A DNA stretch of 64,000 nt from ZYF759 sp046297455 (GCA_046297455.1 JBKBIT010000002.1:127575-191574), one strand, 5' to 3'. Counted from the first letter of the stretch, positions 19,201 through 26,678 are shown. Numbers and translations are program-made. The notes: generated by a model not told the origin, from the letters alone.

Positions 19201-20067
19201 GTCGGTGGCCACAAGGTGTATTTGCGCACCGGCGAGTTCGACGATGGCCGCCTCGGCGAGATCTTCATCGACATGCACAAGGAAGGCGCCGCCTTCCGCG
19301 CGATGATGAACAATTTCGCCATCGCGATCTCCATCGGCCTGCAATATGGCGTGCCGCTCGAGGAATATGTGGAGGCCTTCACCTTCACCAAGTTCGAGCC
19401 GGCCGGCATGGTCCAGGGCAATGACGCGATCAAGAACGCCACCTCGATCCTCGATTATGTCTTCCGCGAGCTCGCCGTCTCCTATCTGGAGCGCAACGAT
19501 CTGGCCCATGTCGACCAGTCGGATTTCGGCAACACCGCGCTCGGCAAGGGCATTTCGGAAGGCAAGACCACGCCTTACTCCCGCGGCCTGACCCGCGGCG
19601 CGCCGCTCAAGCTCGTCGCCGGCACCACCGGCGAGCCGAAGGGCCAGGCGGGTGGCCAGGGCGGCGCCGCCAACGCCCCTGCCCCGCAGCGCGCAGCACC
19701 TTCGGCCGTCTCGGGCTCCAACGTGCGCCCCTTTGCCGCCGCCGCCAACACGGTGACGGCGCTGAAGACGGTCACCGCCGAGCGCCCCGAGGAGGCCGTT
19801 GCCTTCAAGCGCGACTACGAGGAGCGGGCAAAGGAACTGGCCGAGGAGATCGCCCAGGACAATGACGAGGCCGAAACCGCGCTCTTCACCGACACGGCCG
19901 CCCAGGAAGCAGCCGAGGCCAAGGCGCTCGCCGCCGAACGCCGCGCCAAGGCGGTGATGCAGGGCTACACCGGCAACATGTGCACCGAGTGCCAGAACTT
20001 CACGATGGTGCGGAACGGCACGTGCGAAAAGTGCGACACGTGCGGGGCGACGTCAGGGTGTAGTTGA
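16252..20067 (+). CDS. nrdJ: Vitamin B12-dependent (class II) ribonucleotide reductase
   Basis: This 1271-residue enzyme makes deoxyribonucleotides from ribonucleotides using adenosylcobalamin, with no oxygen requirement. Its length matches the large alphaproteobacterial NrdJ. The catalytic core contains SNPCSEYMFLDDTACNLASLN near residue 474 and APTGTIGLVMDCDTTGIEPD. A long linker follows, then a C-terminal tail with four cysteines in two CxxC pairs (CTEC, CEKCDTC) and a final GATSGCS, the thioredoxin-linked redox and zinc region. It is preceded by a likely NrdR box. An antisense frame of over 1,100 codons is a shadow caused by high GC. Confidence 0.97.
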   Translation: MRIERRFTKPGQDAYSEIEFRKATSEIRNPDGSIVFRLADIDVPAQFSQVASDILAQKYFRKAGVPARLKKVEENDVPSFLWRSVADEAALAELPEDERYGSETDARQVFTRLAGTWTYWGWKGGYFASEEDASAFMDELSYMLATQRVAPNSPQWFNTGLHWAYGIDGPGQGHYYVDPFTQKLVKSKSAYEHPQPHACFIQSVGDDLVNEGGIMDLWVREARLFKYGSGTGSNFSYLRGEGEKLSGGGKSSGLMSFLKIGDRAAGAIKSGGTTRRAAKMVVVDVDHPDIEQYIDWKVKEEQKVAALVTGSKIVKQHLTAIMKACVNCEADNDDCYDPSLNTALKREIKAAKKNQVPENYIKRVIQFARQGYTSIEFATYDTDWDSEAYLTVSGQNSNNSVSLKDDFLRAVETDGDWHLTARKDGKVLKTLKARDLWEKIGHAAWASADPGLHFNTTMNDWHTSPEAGPIRASNPCSEYMFLDDTACNLASLNLLAYRKADGTFDIEAYEHSVRLWTIVLEISVMMAQFPSREIAQLSYKYRTLGLGYANIGGLLMTNGIPYDSDEGRAICGALTAVMTGVAYATSAEMAAELGAFPDYERNAPHMLRVMRNHRRAAHGESTGYEGLSVNPVPLKVEDCPEPILMERARIAWDRALELGEKHGYRNAQSTVIAPTGTIGLVMDCDTTGIEPDFALVKFKKLAGGGYFKIINRAVPEALRTLGYSESQIAEIEAYAVGHGNLDQAPGINSATLRAKGFTDEKIAALNGALGSAFDIKFVFNQWTLGADWLKETFGFSDEQLGDFSFELLPALGFGKKEIEAANIHVCGAMTLEGAPHLKEEHYPVFDCANPCGKIGKRYLSVDSHIRMMAAAQPFISGAISKTINMPNDATVEDCKAAYMLSWKLALKANALYRDGSKLSQPLNASLIEDDADEDDLVEELVAAPTAAQAVQVTEKIVERIVEKVVREREKLPNRRKGYTQKAVVGGHKVYLRTGEFDDGRLGEIFIDMHKEGAAFRAMMNNFAIAISIGLQYGVPLEEYVEAFTFTKFEPAGMVQGNDAIKNATSILDYVFRELAVSYLERNDLAHVDQSDFGNTALGKGISEGKTTPYSRGLTRGAPLKLVAGTTGEPKGQAGGQGGAANAPAPQRAAPSAVSGSNVRPFAAAANTVTALKTVTAERPEEAVAFKRDYEERAKELAEEIAQDNDEAETALFTDTAAQEAAEAKALAAERRAKAVMQGYTGNMCTECQNFTMVRNGTCEKCDTCGATSGCS

Positions 20068-20077
20068 GGGTTGGCTG

Positions 20078-20575
20078 TTGTTAGATTTCGCCCAATTCGC
20101 GCGTGGCGATTGGTTTGGCTTAGCAGGGATAGTTATTTCCCTGCTAGGCTTTGGGCTCGCATTGCACCAGATCAATAAGACCCACACGGCTGCCGAAAGT
20201 GCACGCGATTCTGCAAAATCTGCAACCGACGGGATACGGCGACTAGACAGTCTCATCGGTTTTACGTCGGTTTTGAAGTCAGTGGATGAAATAAAGGCCG
20301 CCTATCGCTTGGATGAGTATGAAAAACTGCCCAATCTCTTCGATCAGGCAAGGCGTTCATTGATATCAGCGCGAGAGAATCATCCCAATTTATCCACCCA
20401 AGAAACTTCCAGAATACAAAAGTCTCTGACCTTCTTGAAGCAGATGGAAATCGAAATCACACATTCCGACGCCAATTCACGTTCATCGCAGAAGCAAAAG
20501 TACACGAAATCGCTGATCGAACTATCTGACGATCTGGCTTCCATAACAAGTAAAACACGAACTATGGGAAACTGA
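20078..20575 (+). CDS. Unknown single-pass membrane protein in an AT-rich islet
   Basis: This 165-residue protein has one hydrophobic segment near residues 13-30 (WFGLAGIVISLLGFGLAL). A charged helical domain follows that looks like a coiled coil (INKTHTAAESARDSAKSATDGIRRL). The likely start is TTG 20078, with GAGGG nine bases upstream, ten bases after the nrdJ stop. I recognise no family beyond small membrane-anchored helical proteins. Base composition is well below that of its neighbours, and codons end in A/T far more often, which suggests recent acquisition. It ends two bases before the next gene, so the two almost certainly form one transcriptional unit. Confidence 0.65.
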   Translation: MLDFAQFARGDWFGLAGIVISLLGFGLALHQINKTHTAAESARDSAKSATDGIRRLDSLIGFTSVLKSVDEIKAAYRLDEYEKLPNLFDQARRSLISARENHPNLSTQETSRIQKSLTFLKQMEIEITHSDANSRSSQKQKYTKSLIELSDDLASITSKTRTMGN

Positions 20576-20577
20576 AA

Positions 20578-20913
20578 ATGTCCCACAAATCGTTTGTTGA
20601 ATTGATAAATCTACTTGTAGAAAGGACAAATAAAAATAGACAGAATTGGGAAGAAGGCCCAAGGCAGGGATCATTCTATACACAGATTGGCTCCAATAGC
20701 GTCTCTATAAAGGCGGTAGCAGACGACTATATCATCACATTATACAACCAAGATGGCGATCAAGTTGACGAAATTTCTGACCCTACCTTGAAACAAGGAG
20801 GATTTGAAGAAGCGTATGGTGTAATGGGAGAACTTTTTGATATGGCGCGCCGAAATGCCCTCGGTGCCGATAAGGTATTAAATGATATATTAAACGAACT
20901 TAAGAGAATATGA
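20578..20913 (+). CDS. Unknown small cytoplasmic protein, partner of the upstream membrane protein
   Basis: This 111-residue soluble protein starts two bases after the stop of the preceding gene. It looks like a compact alpha/beta protein: an N-terminal helix (FVELINLLVERTNKNRQNW), several beta strands (SFYTQIGSNSVSIKAVADDYIITLYN), an acidic loop, and a C-terminal helix ending in LNDILNELKRI. There is no signal peptide, metal motif or helix-turn-helix that I can see, and no family I recognise. Composition is strongly AT-rich (many AAA, ATA, TTA codons), unlike the flanking genes. Pairing with a single-pass membrane protein is typical of small effector/sensor or toxin/immunity modules, but that is speculation. 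Confidence 0.65.
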   Translation: MSHKSFVELINLLVERTNKNRQNWEEGPRQGSFYTQIGSNSVSIKAVADDYIITLYNQDGDQVDEISDPTLKQGGFEEAYGVMGELFDMARRNALGADKVLNDILNELKRI

Positions 20914-21013
20914 GACGAACTGAAATGTAAATTTCATTTGGAAATATTTGATTCACATTATAACGCAGCCAATACAATAGGATTGATGCGCGGACGATTT
21001 ACCCTCTCCCATC

Positions 21014-21205
21014 GTGTTCGAAAAAGCCGGCACAGATTACTCGGCCTATGTCCCTGACCTGCCGGGCTACATTGCGACGGCCGAGACAGTGGAGCAGGCC
21101 GAGATTGAAATCCGCGACGCCATCCGCTTCCACATTGAGGGCCTGAAGGAAGACGGTCTGCCCGTCCCGGAAGCTGTCAGCCGCGTGGCCGTGATCGAGG
21201 CCTGA
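21014..21205 (+). pseudogene. HicB-like antitoxin, probably 5'-damaged
   Basis: The frame encodes a HicB-type domain of about 63 residues: FEKAGTDYSAYVPDLPGYIATAETVEQAE, then IRDAIRFHIEGLKEDGLPVP, and an end VSRVAVIEA. Relatives normally start a few residues earlier with an ATG. Here the frame upstream of GTG 21014 runs into a stop at 20984, and the nearby ATG at 20986 is out of frame by one base. GTG 21014 has no ribosome site. So the gene is either shortened or frameshifted. No HicA toxin gene is next to it. HicB proteins of this solo type are common in alphaproteobacteria and their role is unclear. Confidence 0.55.
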
Positions 21206-21249
21206 GAACGCCAGAGCCGGCGGCCATGCCCGCCTCGGCAACAAAAAGA

Positions 21250-21438
21250 CCCCCTCACCGTCTCGGGCTTCGCCCGATCCACCTCTCCCCCATTTCATGG
21301 GGGCGAGGAGAGCGCCCTACCGCCATCGCCGCACTCTTTCTCTGCAACGCAAGCAAGAAGAGCCGCCACGCCGCCACCGCTACTCCTCTCCCCCATTCTG
21401 GGGGAGAGGTGGCACGCGAAGCGTGACGGTGAGGGGGA
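21250..21438 (+). repeat. Dispersed intergenic repeat, copy B
   Basis: About 190 bp with terminal inverted ends CCCCCTCACCG and CGGTGAGGGGG. Inside are two palindromes built on CCTCTCCCCCATTTCATGGGGG and CTCTCCCCCATTCTGGGGGAG, separated by a linker containing TCTGCAACGCAAGCAAGAAGA. It starts 45 bases after the HicB-like gene and is nearly identical to copy C. Confidence 0.8.
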
Positions 21439-21507
21439 CCTTGGCGAGTACTCGAAAACGTCGAAAGAAGCCGAAGCCCGGCAATCCCCCCCTTTAACCG
21501 CCGATTG

Positions 21508-21535
21508 GTCAGCCGCGTGGCGGTGATCGAGGCAG
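21508..21535 (+). repeat. Second, partial copy of the HicB-like 3' end
   Basis: The last nine codons of the HicB-like gene (VSRVAVIEA) recur here, 332 bases downstream, followed by the same flanking bases up to the next repeat copy. The TGA stop of the first copy reads GGA in the second. This shows a tandem duplication of the segment 21176-21507. Confidence 0.75.
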
Positions 21536-21581
21536 GAGAACGCCACCGCCGGCGGCTATACCCGCTTAAGCAACGAAAAGT

Positions 21582-21768
21582 CCCCCTCACCGTCTCGGGC
21601 TTCGCCCGATCCACCTCTCCCCCATTTCATGGGGCGAGGAGAGCGCCCTGCCGCCATCGCCGCACCTATCTCTGCAACGCAAGCAAGAAGAGGCGCCGCG
21701 CCGCCTCCGCTACTCCTCTCCCCCATTCTGGGGGAGAGGTGGCACGCGAAGCGTGACGGTGAGGGGGA
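21582..21768 (+). repeat. Dispersed intergenic repeat, copy C, plus an end fragment
   Basis: This is a direct repeat of copy B at a spacing of 332 bp with a few substitutions (for example GGGGCGAGGAG instead of GGGGGCGAGGAG). A further piece of the right end (GCGTGACGGTGAGGGGG) follows at about 21788-21804, so the end has been copied once more. The block fills the 636-bp gap between the HicB-like gene and the hemerythrin gene, which contains no other gene. Confidence 0.8.
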
Positions 21769-21841
21769 CCTGAAAACAACACGCAAAGCGTGACGGTGAG
21801 GGGGCACCCCTCACCCGCGCCATAAAACCGCTCGACAGTTT

Positions 21842-22432
21842 TTAGTACCCGCCAAGCTCGCGGTCGCCGCGCTCCAGGATCAGCGGGATGATGAGGTCTT
21901 CCTCGTCGTCGAGATGGCGGGCCAGCATCGTCACCAGCCGCTCGTTCTCGCCCGCATAGGCATCGGCGGCACGGCGGCGCGCGTTGTCGTCGCCCTCCAG
22001 CGCGCGCAGGAATTCGTTGGCGGTCGCCGCGTTGCGCTCCAGCGCATCGTGGATCAGATGATGGTCGGAATCGAGAATGTCGAAACCGCGCTTCAGCCGG
22101 CTTTCAACCCGCGCGAAGACCGGGAAATAATGCTGATCCTCGACATTGTGATGGCCGTCGAGATTGCCGAGAAAGAAATTGAGCCGCGGCGCGAAGAACT
22201 GCGCAAACTGGCGCGCGTCGGTGCGCCCTTCGCGGTAATCGGCGATCGCGCCGGTCAGGATGCCGCCCAGCTCGCGGAACATGCCGTGGCGCTGCAGCCA
22301 CATCTGCGCCATGCCGTGCACATTGGGATGCGAATCCCAGCTCTCGCGGGGGTATTTTTCCAGAAGATAGCGCAGGTCGTCAGGCAGGCTGGCTCTGGCC
22401 TCCAGCACGAGGTCTGGCGAAATGTCGGCCAT
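21842..22432 (-). CDS. Hemerythrin HHE domain protein
   Basis: This 196-residue cytoplasmic protein has the hemerythrin-like four-helix arrangement of metal ligands: GHHNVEDQHYFPVF, DSDHHLIHDALE and ARHLDDEEDLIIPLIL. The His/Glu/Asp set can bind a di-iron centre. Such proteins sense or bind oxygen or nitric oxide, or support iron-cluster repair. The start at 22432 (MADISPD) is preferred; an alternative ATG lies 21 bases upstream. It stands next to a GFA-family gene on the same strand, with a 119-bp gap. Confidence 0.85.
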   Translation of the reverse strand: MADISPDLVLEARASLPDDLRYLLEKYPRESWDSHPNVHGMAQMWLQRHGMFRELGGILTGAIADYREGRTDARQFAQFFAPRLNFFLGNLDGHHNVEDQHYFPVFARVESRLKRGFDILDSDHHLIHDALERNAATANEFLRALEGDDNARRRAADAYAGENERLVTMLARHLDDEEDLIIPLILERGDRELGGY

Positions 22433-22551
22433 GCGGGGAACTCCGGGAGGCATTTGGGGGCGGGTCGATTTTCTCCCAGATAGGCGAACCGCCCTCGCCT
22501 GCCAAGGCGGTGGCCGACAACGCTGCGTTCACCGTCCGGCACCCGCCGGCC

Positions 22552-22950
22552 TCAATCGCTGCCCTGCCGGTGCTGGGGAAGCCCGTCGGCAATCTCGTAA
22601 TAGTCGCCCTTGTCGGCCACGAAGATATGCGCCTCGGCCCTGAGCCCGGACGGGGAGTCGAAGCCGCCGGCCATGATCGAGGTCTTGGTGCTGTCCTTGT
22701 GTTTCCAGAACAGCGCCGACCCGCACCGGCGGCAAAAGCCGCGCCGGGCAAAATCCGAGGCCTCGTACCAGGCGACGTTCTCGCTGCCACGAACCGTCAG
22801 CCGGTCGTCGTCGACATCGGTTGCCGCGTAGACATGCCCGGTCTGGCGCCGGCACTGCGAGCAGTGGCAATAGACGACACCGCGCAGCGGGCCTCTCGCA
22901 TCGTAACGCACGGCCCCGCACAGGCAGCCGCCTTCATGTCGTTCCTGCAT
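22552..22950 (-). CDS. GFA-family (CENP-V/GFA domain) protein
   Basis: This 132-residue protein has the zinc-binding pattern of the glutathione-dependent formaldehyde-activating (GFA) family: CLCGAVRY (C9, C11), CHCSQCRR (C28, C30, C33) and GFCRRCGSALFW. The original GFA enzyme forms S-hydroxymethylglutathione from formaldehyde, but most small members have no proven substrate. The start at ATG 22950 (MQERHEGG) is chosen because the 19 upstream codons are not family-like. Confidence 0.85.
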   Translation of the reverse strand: MQERHEGGCLCGAVRYDARGPLRGVVYCHCSQCRRQTGHVYAATDVDDDRLTVRGSENVAWYEASDFARRGFCRRCGSALFWKHKDSTKTSIMAGGFDSPSGLRAEAHIFVADKGDYYEIADGLPQHRQGSD

Positions 22951-23103
22951 CGGCCATGCTCCTTTGTGCTCGTTGTCGGCAGCGCTGGCATGCCGGTCAA
23001 TCGCCAAATGCTGAGGCCTGCATTGAGCCGCGTTGAACCATGCCGCGCACTGGGAACCAAGTACGGCCCCATTCGTTCATCAGCGGCAAGAGGGGCATCC
23101 GGC

Positions 23104-24381
23104 TTGAACGTCAAATTTCTGTTGCGATCTGTCATCGTCCTGGCGCTCGCGGGAGCAGCCGTGATCGTCGCGCTCAATCTGATGCCGGAGCGCCGCGACC
23201 TTCGCGAGCCGATCCCCCATGTCCACGGCGTTGCCGATCCGCAGTTTCGCCGCACCATGGACGGCGTGTTCGGCGGCAGCCTGCGGCCGGGCCACGAGAT
23301 CGACATCCTGCTCAACGGCGACGAGATCTTTCCCGCCATGCTCGGCGCCATCGAGGCCGCCGAGAGCACCGTCCATTTCGAAACCTTCGTCTACTGGTCG
23401 GGCGACATCGCCACGGTCTTTGCCCAGGCGCTGGCCGACCGCGCGCGCGCCGGCGTCGAGGTCCGGGTGCTGCTCGACTGGGCGGGCTCGATCCCCTTCG
23501 ACCAGAGCCTTGTTGACATCATGGAGGAAGGCGGGGTCGTCGTGCACCGCTTTCGCCCGATCCGCTGGTACACGCTCGACCGCATCAACAACCGCACCCA
23601 CCGCAAGCTCCTGATCGTTGACGGCACGGTGGGCTTCACCGGCGGTGTCGGCATCGGCGACGAATGGCTGGGCGATGCGCGCAATCCGAACGAATATCGC
23701 GAAAACCACTACCGCATCACTGGCCCTTCGGTGGCCGGCATGCTGGCCGCCTTCGCCGAAAACTGGCTGGAGGCGACCGGCGAGGTGCTGCAGGGCGACA
23801 GGTACTACCCGCCGCAGGCAAATGACGGCGAGATCGTCGCCCAGCTGGTCAAGTCGTCGCCGCGCGGCGGCTCGCGTTCCATGCACCAGATGCTGTTGAT
23901 GTCGCTGGCGTCTGCAGAGCGCAACATCCGCATCGGCATGGCCTATTTCGTGCCCGACGATATCGCCTTGGCCCAGCTCATCGATGCGGCAAGGCGCGGG
24001 GTCGAGATCGACATCATCCTGCCCGGCCCGCACATCTCCAAGGAATTCGTGCGCCACGGTTCGCGCTATTTCTGGGGCGACCTCTTGAGCGAGGGCATCC
24101 GCATCCACGAATTCCAGCCGTCAATGTACCACGCCAAGCTGTTCATCGTGGACGAGGACTGGGTGTCGATCGGCTCGGCCAATTTCGACGAGCGATCCTT
24201 CCGCCTCAATGACGAGGCCAATCTCAACGTGCATGACCGCGACTTCGCGCTGCAGCACATCGCCATCTTCGAGGACGATCTGGAGCGCTCGCGGCTGATC
24301 ACGCTGGAGGAATGGGAAAACCGCCCCTGGCGGCAGAAATTCTTGGACTGGCTGGCGAGCCTGATGCGCACGCAGCTCTAG
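23104..24381 (+). CDS. Cardiolipin synthase-like phospholipase D protein
   Basis: This 425-residue protein has one N-terminal membrane segment (residues 4-26) and two HKD motifs: H166-x-K168-x4-D173 (THRKLLIVDGTVGFTGG) and H343-x-K345-x4-D350 (YHAKLFIVDEDWVSIGSANFDERS). This is the layout of ClsA/ClsB-type cardiolipin synthases, which transfer phosphatidyl groups between phosphatidylglycerols or related lipids at the inner membrane. The start is inferred to be TTG 23104, because GAGGGG stands eight bases upstream and the next in-frame ATG would remove the membrane anchor. The long upstream open frame overlaps the GFA gene and is not real. Confidence 0.82.
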   Translation: MNVKFLLRSVIVLALAGAAVIVALNLMPERRDLREPIPHVHGVADPQFRRTMDGVFGGSLRPGHEIDILLNGDEIFPAMLGAIEAAESTVHFETFVYWSGDIATVFAQALADRARAGVEVRVLLDWAGSIPFDQSLVDIMEEGGVVVHRFRPIRWYTLDRINNRTHRKLLIVDGTVGFTGGVGIGDEWLGDARNPNEYRENHYRITGPSVAGMLAAFAENWLEATGEVLQGDRYYPPQANDGEIVAQLVKSSPRGGSRSMHQMLLMSLASAERNIRIGMAYFVPDDIALAQLIDAARRGVEIDIILPGPHISKEFVRHGSRYFWGDLLSEGIRIHEFQPSMYHAKLFIVDEDWVSIGSANFDERSFRLNDEANLNVHDRDFALQHIAIFEDDLERSRLITLEEWENRPWRQKFLDWLASLMRTQL

Positions 24382-24441
24382 CCGCTGCGACGGCGCGACC
24401 GGCCGGCGGCCGATCGCATCCATCTGTCGCAAAAACCCGCT

Positions 24442-25818
24442 TCAGCCGATGGCGAGTTTCTTGTCCTGCAGCCCGGCCTGCGTGTTCTTCAACAGCCCCG
24501 ACAGCAGGAAGGAGAGTTCCAGCGCCTGGTCGGCGTTGAGACGCGGGTCGCAATGGGTGTGGTAGCGGTCCTGCAGTTCCTCGTCGCGGATGGCGCGCGC
24601 GCCGCCCGTGCACTCGGTCACGTTCTTGCCGGTCATCTCGATATGGATGCCGCCCGGATGCGTGCCCTCGGCGCGATGCACGGCGAAGAATGCCTCCACT
24701 TCGCCGAGAATCCGGTCGAAGGGCCTTGTCTTGTAGCCGGCCGCCGTGATCGTGTTGCCGTGCATGGGATCGCAGGACCACACGACCTTGCGGCCTTCCT
24801 TCTGCACCGCGCGCACGAGTGCCGGCAGGTGCTCGCCCACCTTCTCGTGGCCGAAGCGGGTGATCAGCGTCAGCCGGCCCGCCTCGTTGTCCGGGTTCAG
24901 GATGTCGATCAGGTTCAGCAAACCGTCCGGCGTCATCGACGGGCCGCATTTCAGCCCGAGCGGATTCTTGATGCCGCGGCAATATTCGATATGGGCCTGC
25001 TCGGGCTGGCGGGTGCGGTCACCGATCCAGATCATGTGGCCCGACGTCGCGTACCAGTCGCCGGATGTGGAATCGACGCGGGTCAGTGCCTCCTCGTAGC
25101 CCAGCAGCAACGCCTCGTGGCTGGTATAGAAATCGGTCTCGCGCAGCGCGGCATGGCTCTCCGAGGTGATGCCGACGGCGTTCATGAAGTCGATCGTGTC
25201 GGTAATGCGGTTGGCGATCGCCTCGTAGCGCTCGGCCTGCGGGCTGTCGGACACGAAGCCCAGCATCCAGCGATGCACGTTGTCGAGGCTGGCATAGCCG
25301 CCCTGCGCGAAGGCGCGCAGAAGGTTCAGCGTCGCAGCCGACTGGCGATAGGCCATGCGCTGGCGCGCGGGATCGGGCAGGCGCGACTTCTCGTCGAACT
25401 CGATGCCGTTGATGATGTCGCCGCGGTAGGACGGCAGCGAGACGCCGTCCTTGGTCTCGATGTCGGAGGAACGCGGTTTAGCGAACTGGCCGGCAATGCG
25501 GCCGACCTTCACCACCGGCTGCGAGCCGGCAAAGGTCAGCACCACCGCCATCTGCAGGAAGACGCGGAAGAAATCGCGGATATTGTCGGCGCCATGCTCG
25601 GCGAAGCTCTCGGCGCAGTCGCCGCCCTGGAGCAGGAAAGCCTTGCCCTCGGCAACGGCTGCCAGCTGCTTCTTCAGCTTGCGCGCCTCGCCGGCAAAGA
25701 CCAGCGGCGGATAGCTGGCAAGCTGCTTCTCCGTCTCGGCCAGGGCGTCCTGGTCGGGATAGGCGGGAACCTGGCTGATCGGCTTGGAACGCCAGGAACT
25801 CGGAGACCACTTCGTCAT
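24442..25818 (-). CDS. Class II 3-deoxy-7-phosphoheptulonate (DAHP) synthase
   Basis: This 458-residue plant-type enzyme catalyses the first step of the shikimate pathway, condensing phosphoenolpyruvate and erythrose 4-phosphate. Class II hallmarks are LLQGGDCAESF with the metal ligand C68, VKVGRIAGQFAKPRS, the KCGPSMTPD segment, CDPMHGNT, and the terminal HIEMTGKNVTECTGG. ATG 25818 (MTKWSPSSWR) is the family start. Published names vary (aroG, aroF, aroA-II), so no symbol is given. It is monocistronic, convergent with the phospholipase gene. Confidence 0.95.
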   Translation of the reverse strand: MTKWSPSSWRSKPISQVPAYPDQDALAETEKQLASYPPLVFAGEARKLKKQLAAVAEGKAFLLQGGDCAESFAEHGADNIRDFFRVFLQMAVVLTFAGSQPVVKVGRIAGQFAKPRSSDIETKDGVSLPSYRGDIINGIEFDEKSRLPDPARQRMAYRQSAATLNLLRAFAQGGYASLDNVHRWMLGFVSDSPQAERYEAIANRITDTIDFMNAVGITSESHAALRETDFYTSHEALLLGYEEALTRVDSTSGDWYATSGHMIWIGDRTRQPEQAHIEYCRGIKNPLGLKCGPSMTPDGLLNLIDILNPDNEAGRLTLITRFGHEKVGEHLPALVRAVQKEGRKVVWSCDPMHGNTITAAGYKTRPFDRILGEVEAFFAVHRAEGTHPGGIHIEMTGKNVTECTGGARAIRDEELQDRYHTHCDPRLNADQALELSFLLSGLLKNTQAGLQDKKLAIG

Positions 25819-25910
25819 GTCACAATCCAACTCTGCCGGTGCGGGCGAAACGCGCCCATCAGGAGCCCTTTGCGGGTCCGCGGCTCCATACACGATGAAA
25901 CCGCCTCATT

Positions 25911-26558
25911 CTACCCTGTATGGCCCGCGGACGCGACGCCAAATCGACGCCGCGCCGCCACCAGCGCATCGAAACGCTCCGCAATCGCTGCTTCGAGCGC
26001 AACCGCGCGCGGATAGGCCGGGTCATGCCGGTCGGCATGCAGCATAAGGTCGAAGACATCCGTCTCGTCCAGGAAGCGTTTCAGCCCGGCCTCACCGTGC
26101 TCCCGCAAAAAGCCCAGCATCACCGCGTCGAGATAGGATTGCAGGATCGCCGGCGGCTCCGGATGGTGCGGCAGTTCCTCCTGCGCGACATAGAGCCAGA
26201 TCTCGCAATCGGCCGGCGCCGGGCGGGCCAGATCCAGATCAGAAGGCGTCAGCGCCACGCGCCGGTAGCGAGCCTCGCGCGCGTCGATCGCAGCCAGGTT
26301 CTCGGCCCGATCGAAGACCAGCAACCCATCGCAGCCCGCACCCTGCTCCGGCCGCACGGTCAACAGGGCGGCAGGAAAGTCGGGCATGTCCGGGCGCGGC
26401 CGCCACAGCCGGCGCCAGTTGCGAAGCCTGGCTGGCACCGCGTGCACGATTTCGGTGCGGTGGGTCGCCCGGCAGACCAGCGAACCGTAGCCGAAATAGG
26501 CGACCAGACCACCCTCGCCCGCCACGCTGTCGTCGACCGATAGATCATATCTTGTCAT
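25911..26558 (-). CDS. Gamma-glutamylcyclotransferase-fold protein
   Basis: This 215-residue protein starts with the phosphate-binding loop of the GGCT/AIG2 fold (AYFGYGSLV, residues 20-28). The fold's later features include GCDGLLVFDRAENLAAIDAREARYRRV, in which the E of DAREA lies near the usual catalytic Glu. The extra C-terminal 80 residues are mostly helical. Members cleave gamma-glutamyl amines or release 5-oxoproline, for example from glutathione, but many are uncharacterised. It is divergent from the alpha/beta hydrolase gene. Confidence 0.75.
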   Translation of the reverse strand: MTRYDLSVDDSVAGEGGLVAYFGYGSLVCRATHRTEIVHAVPARLRNWRRLWRPRPDMPDFPAALLTVRPEQGAGCDGLLVFDRAENLAAIDAREARYRRVALTPSDLDLARPAPADCEIWLYVAQEELPHHPEPPAILQSYLDAVMLGFLREHGEAGLKRFLDETDVFDLMLHADRHDPAYPRAVALEAAIAERFDALVAARRRFGVASAGHTG

Positions 26559-26615
26559 GCAACGAGGCTACCGCCCGACTGGGCGAATGCAAGCCTCCCC
26601 GGCAGACAGTACCAC

Positions 26616-26646
26616 TTGACTTTGACGTATACGTCAATGGTAGCCT
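26616..26646 (+). promoter_or_regulatory. MerR-type promoter with a palindromic operator
   Basis: A consensus-like -35 box TTGACT (26616-26621) and a weak -10 box TAGCCT (26641-26646) are 19 bases apart. The spacer contains the perfect 16-base palindrome TTGACGTATACGTCAA at 26622-26637. MerR-family activators use exactly this overlong 19-20 bp spacer with the dyad between -35 and -10. The TTGACG/CGTCAA half-sites also resemble motifs described for LiuR-type MerR regulators. The predicted transcript would start near 26653, before the hydrolase ATG at 26679. The regulator gene is not adjacent. Confidence 0.6.
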
Positions 26647-26678
26647 CCGTGCAGATCCACCCTCCCGGGAGAAGCCGT

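Noticed and set aside
16003..19509. 1168-codon open frame antisense to nrdJ
   Set aside because: It mirrors the nrdJ reading frame at high GC, with no recognisable domain, while nrdJ is a full-length known enzyme.
22510..23103. Upstream extension of the phospholipase D gene
   Set aside because: It overlaps the GFA gene on the other strand and has no family similarity; a TTG start with a ribosome site explains the true protein.
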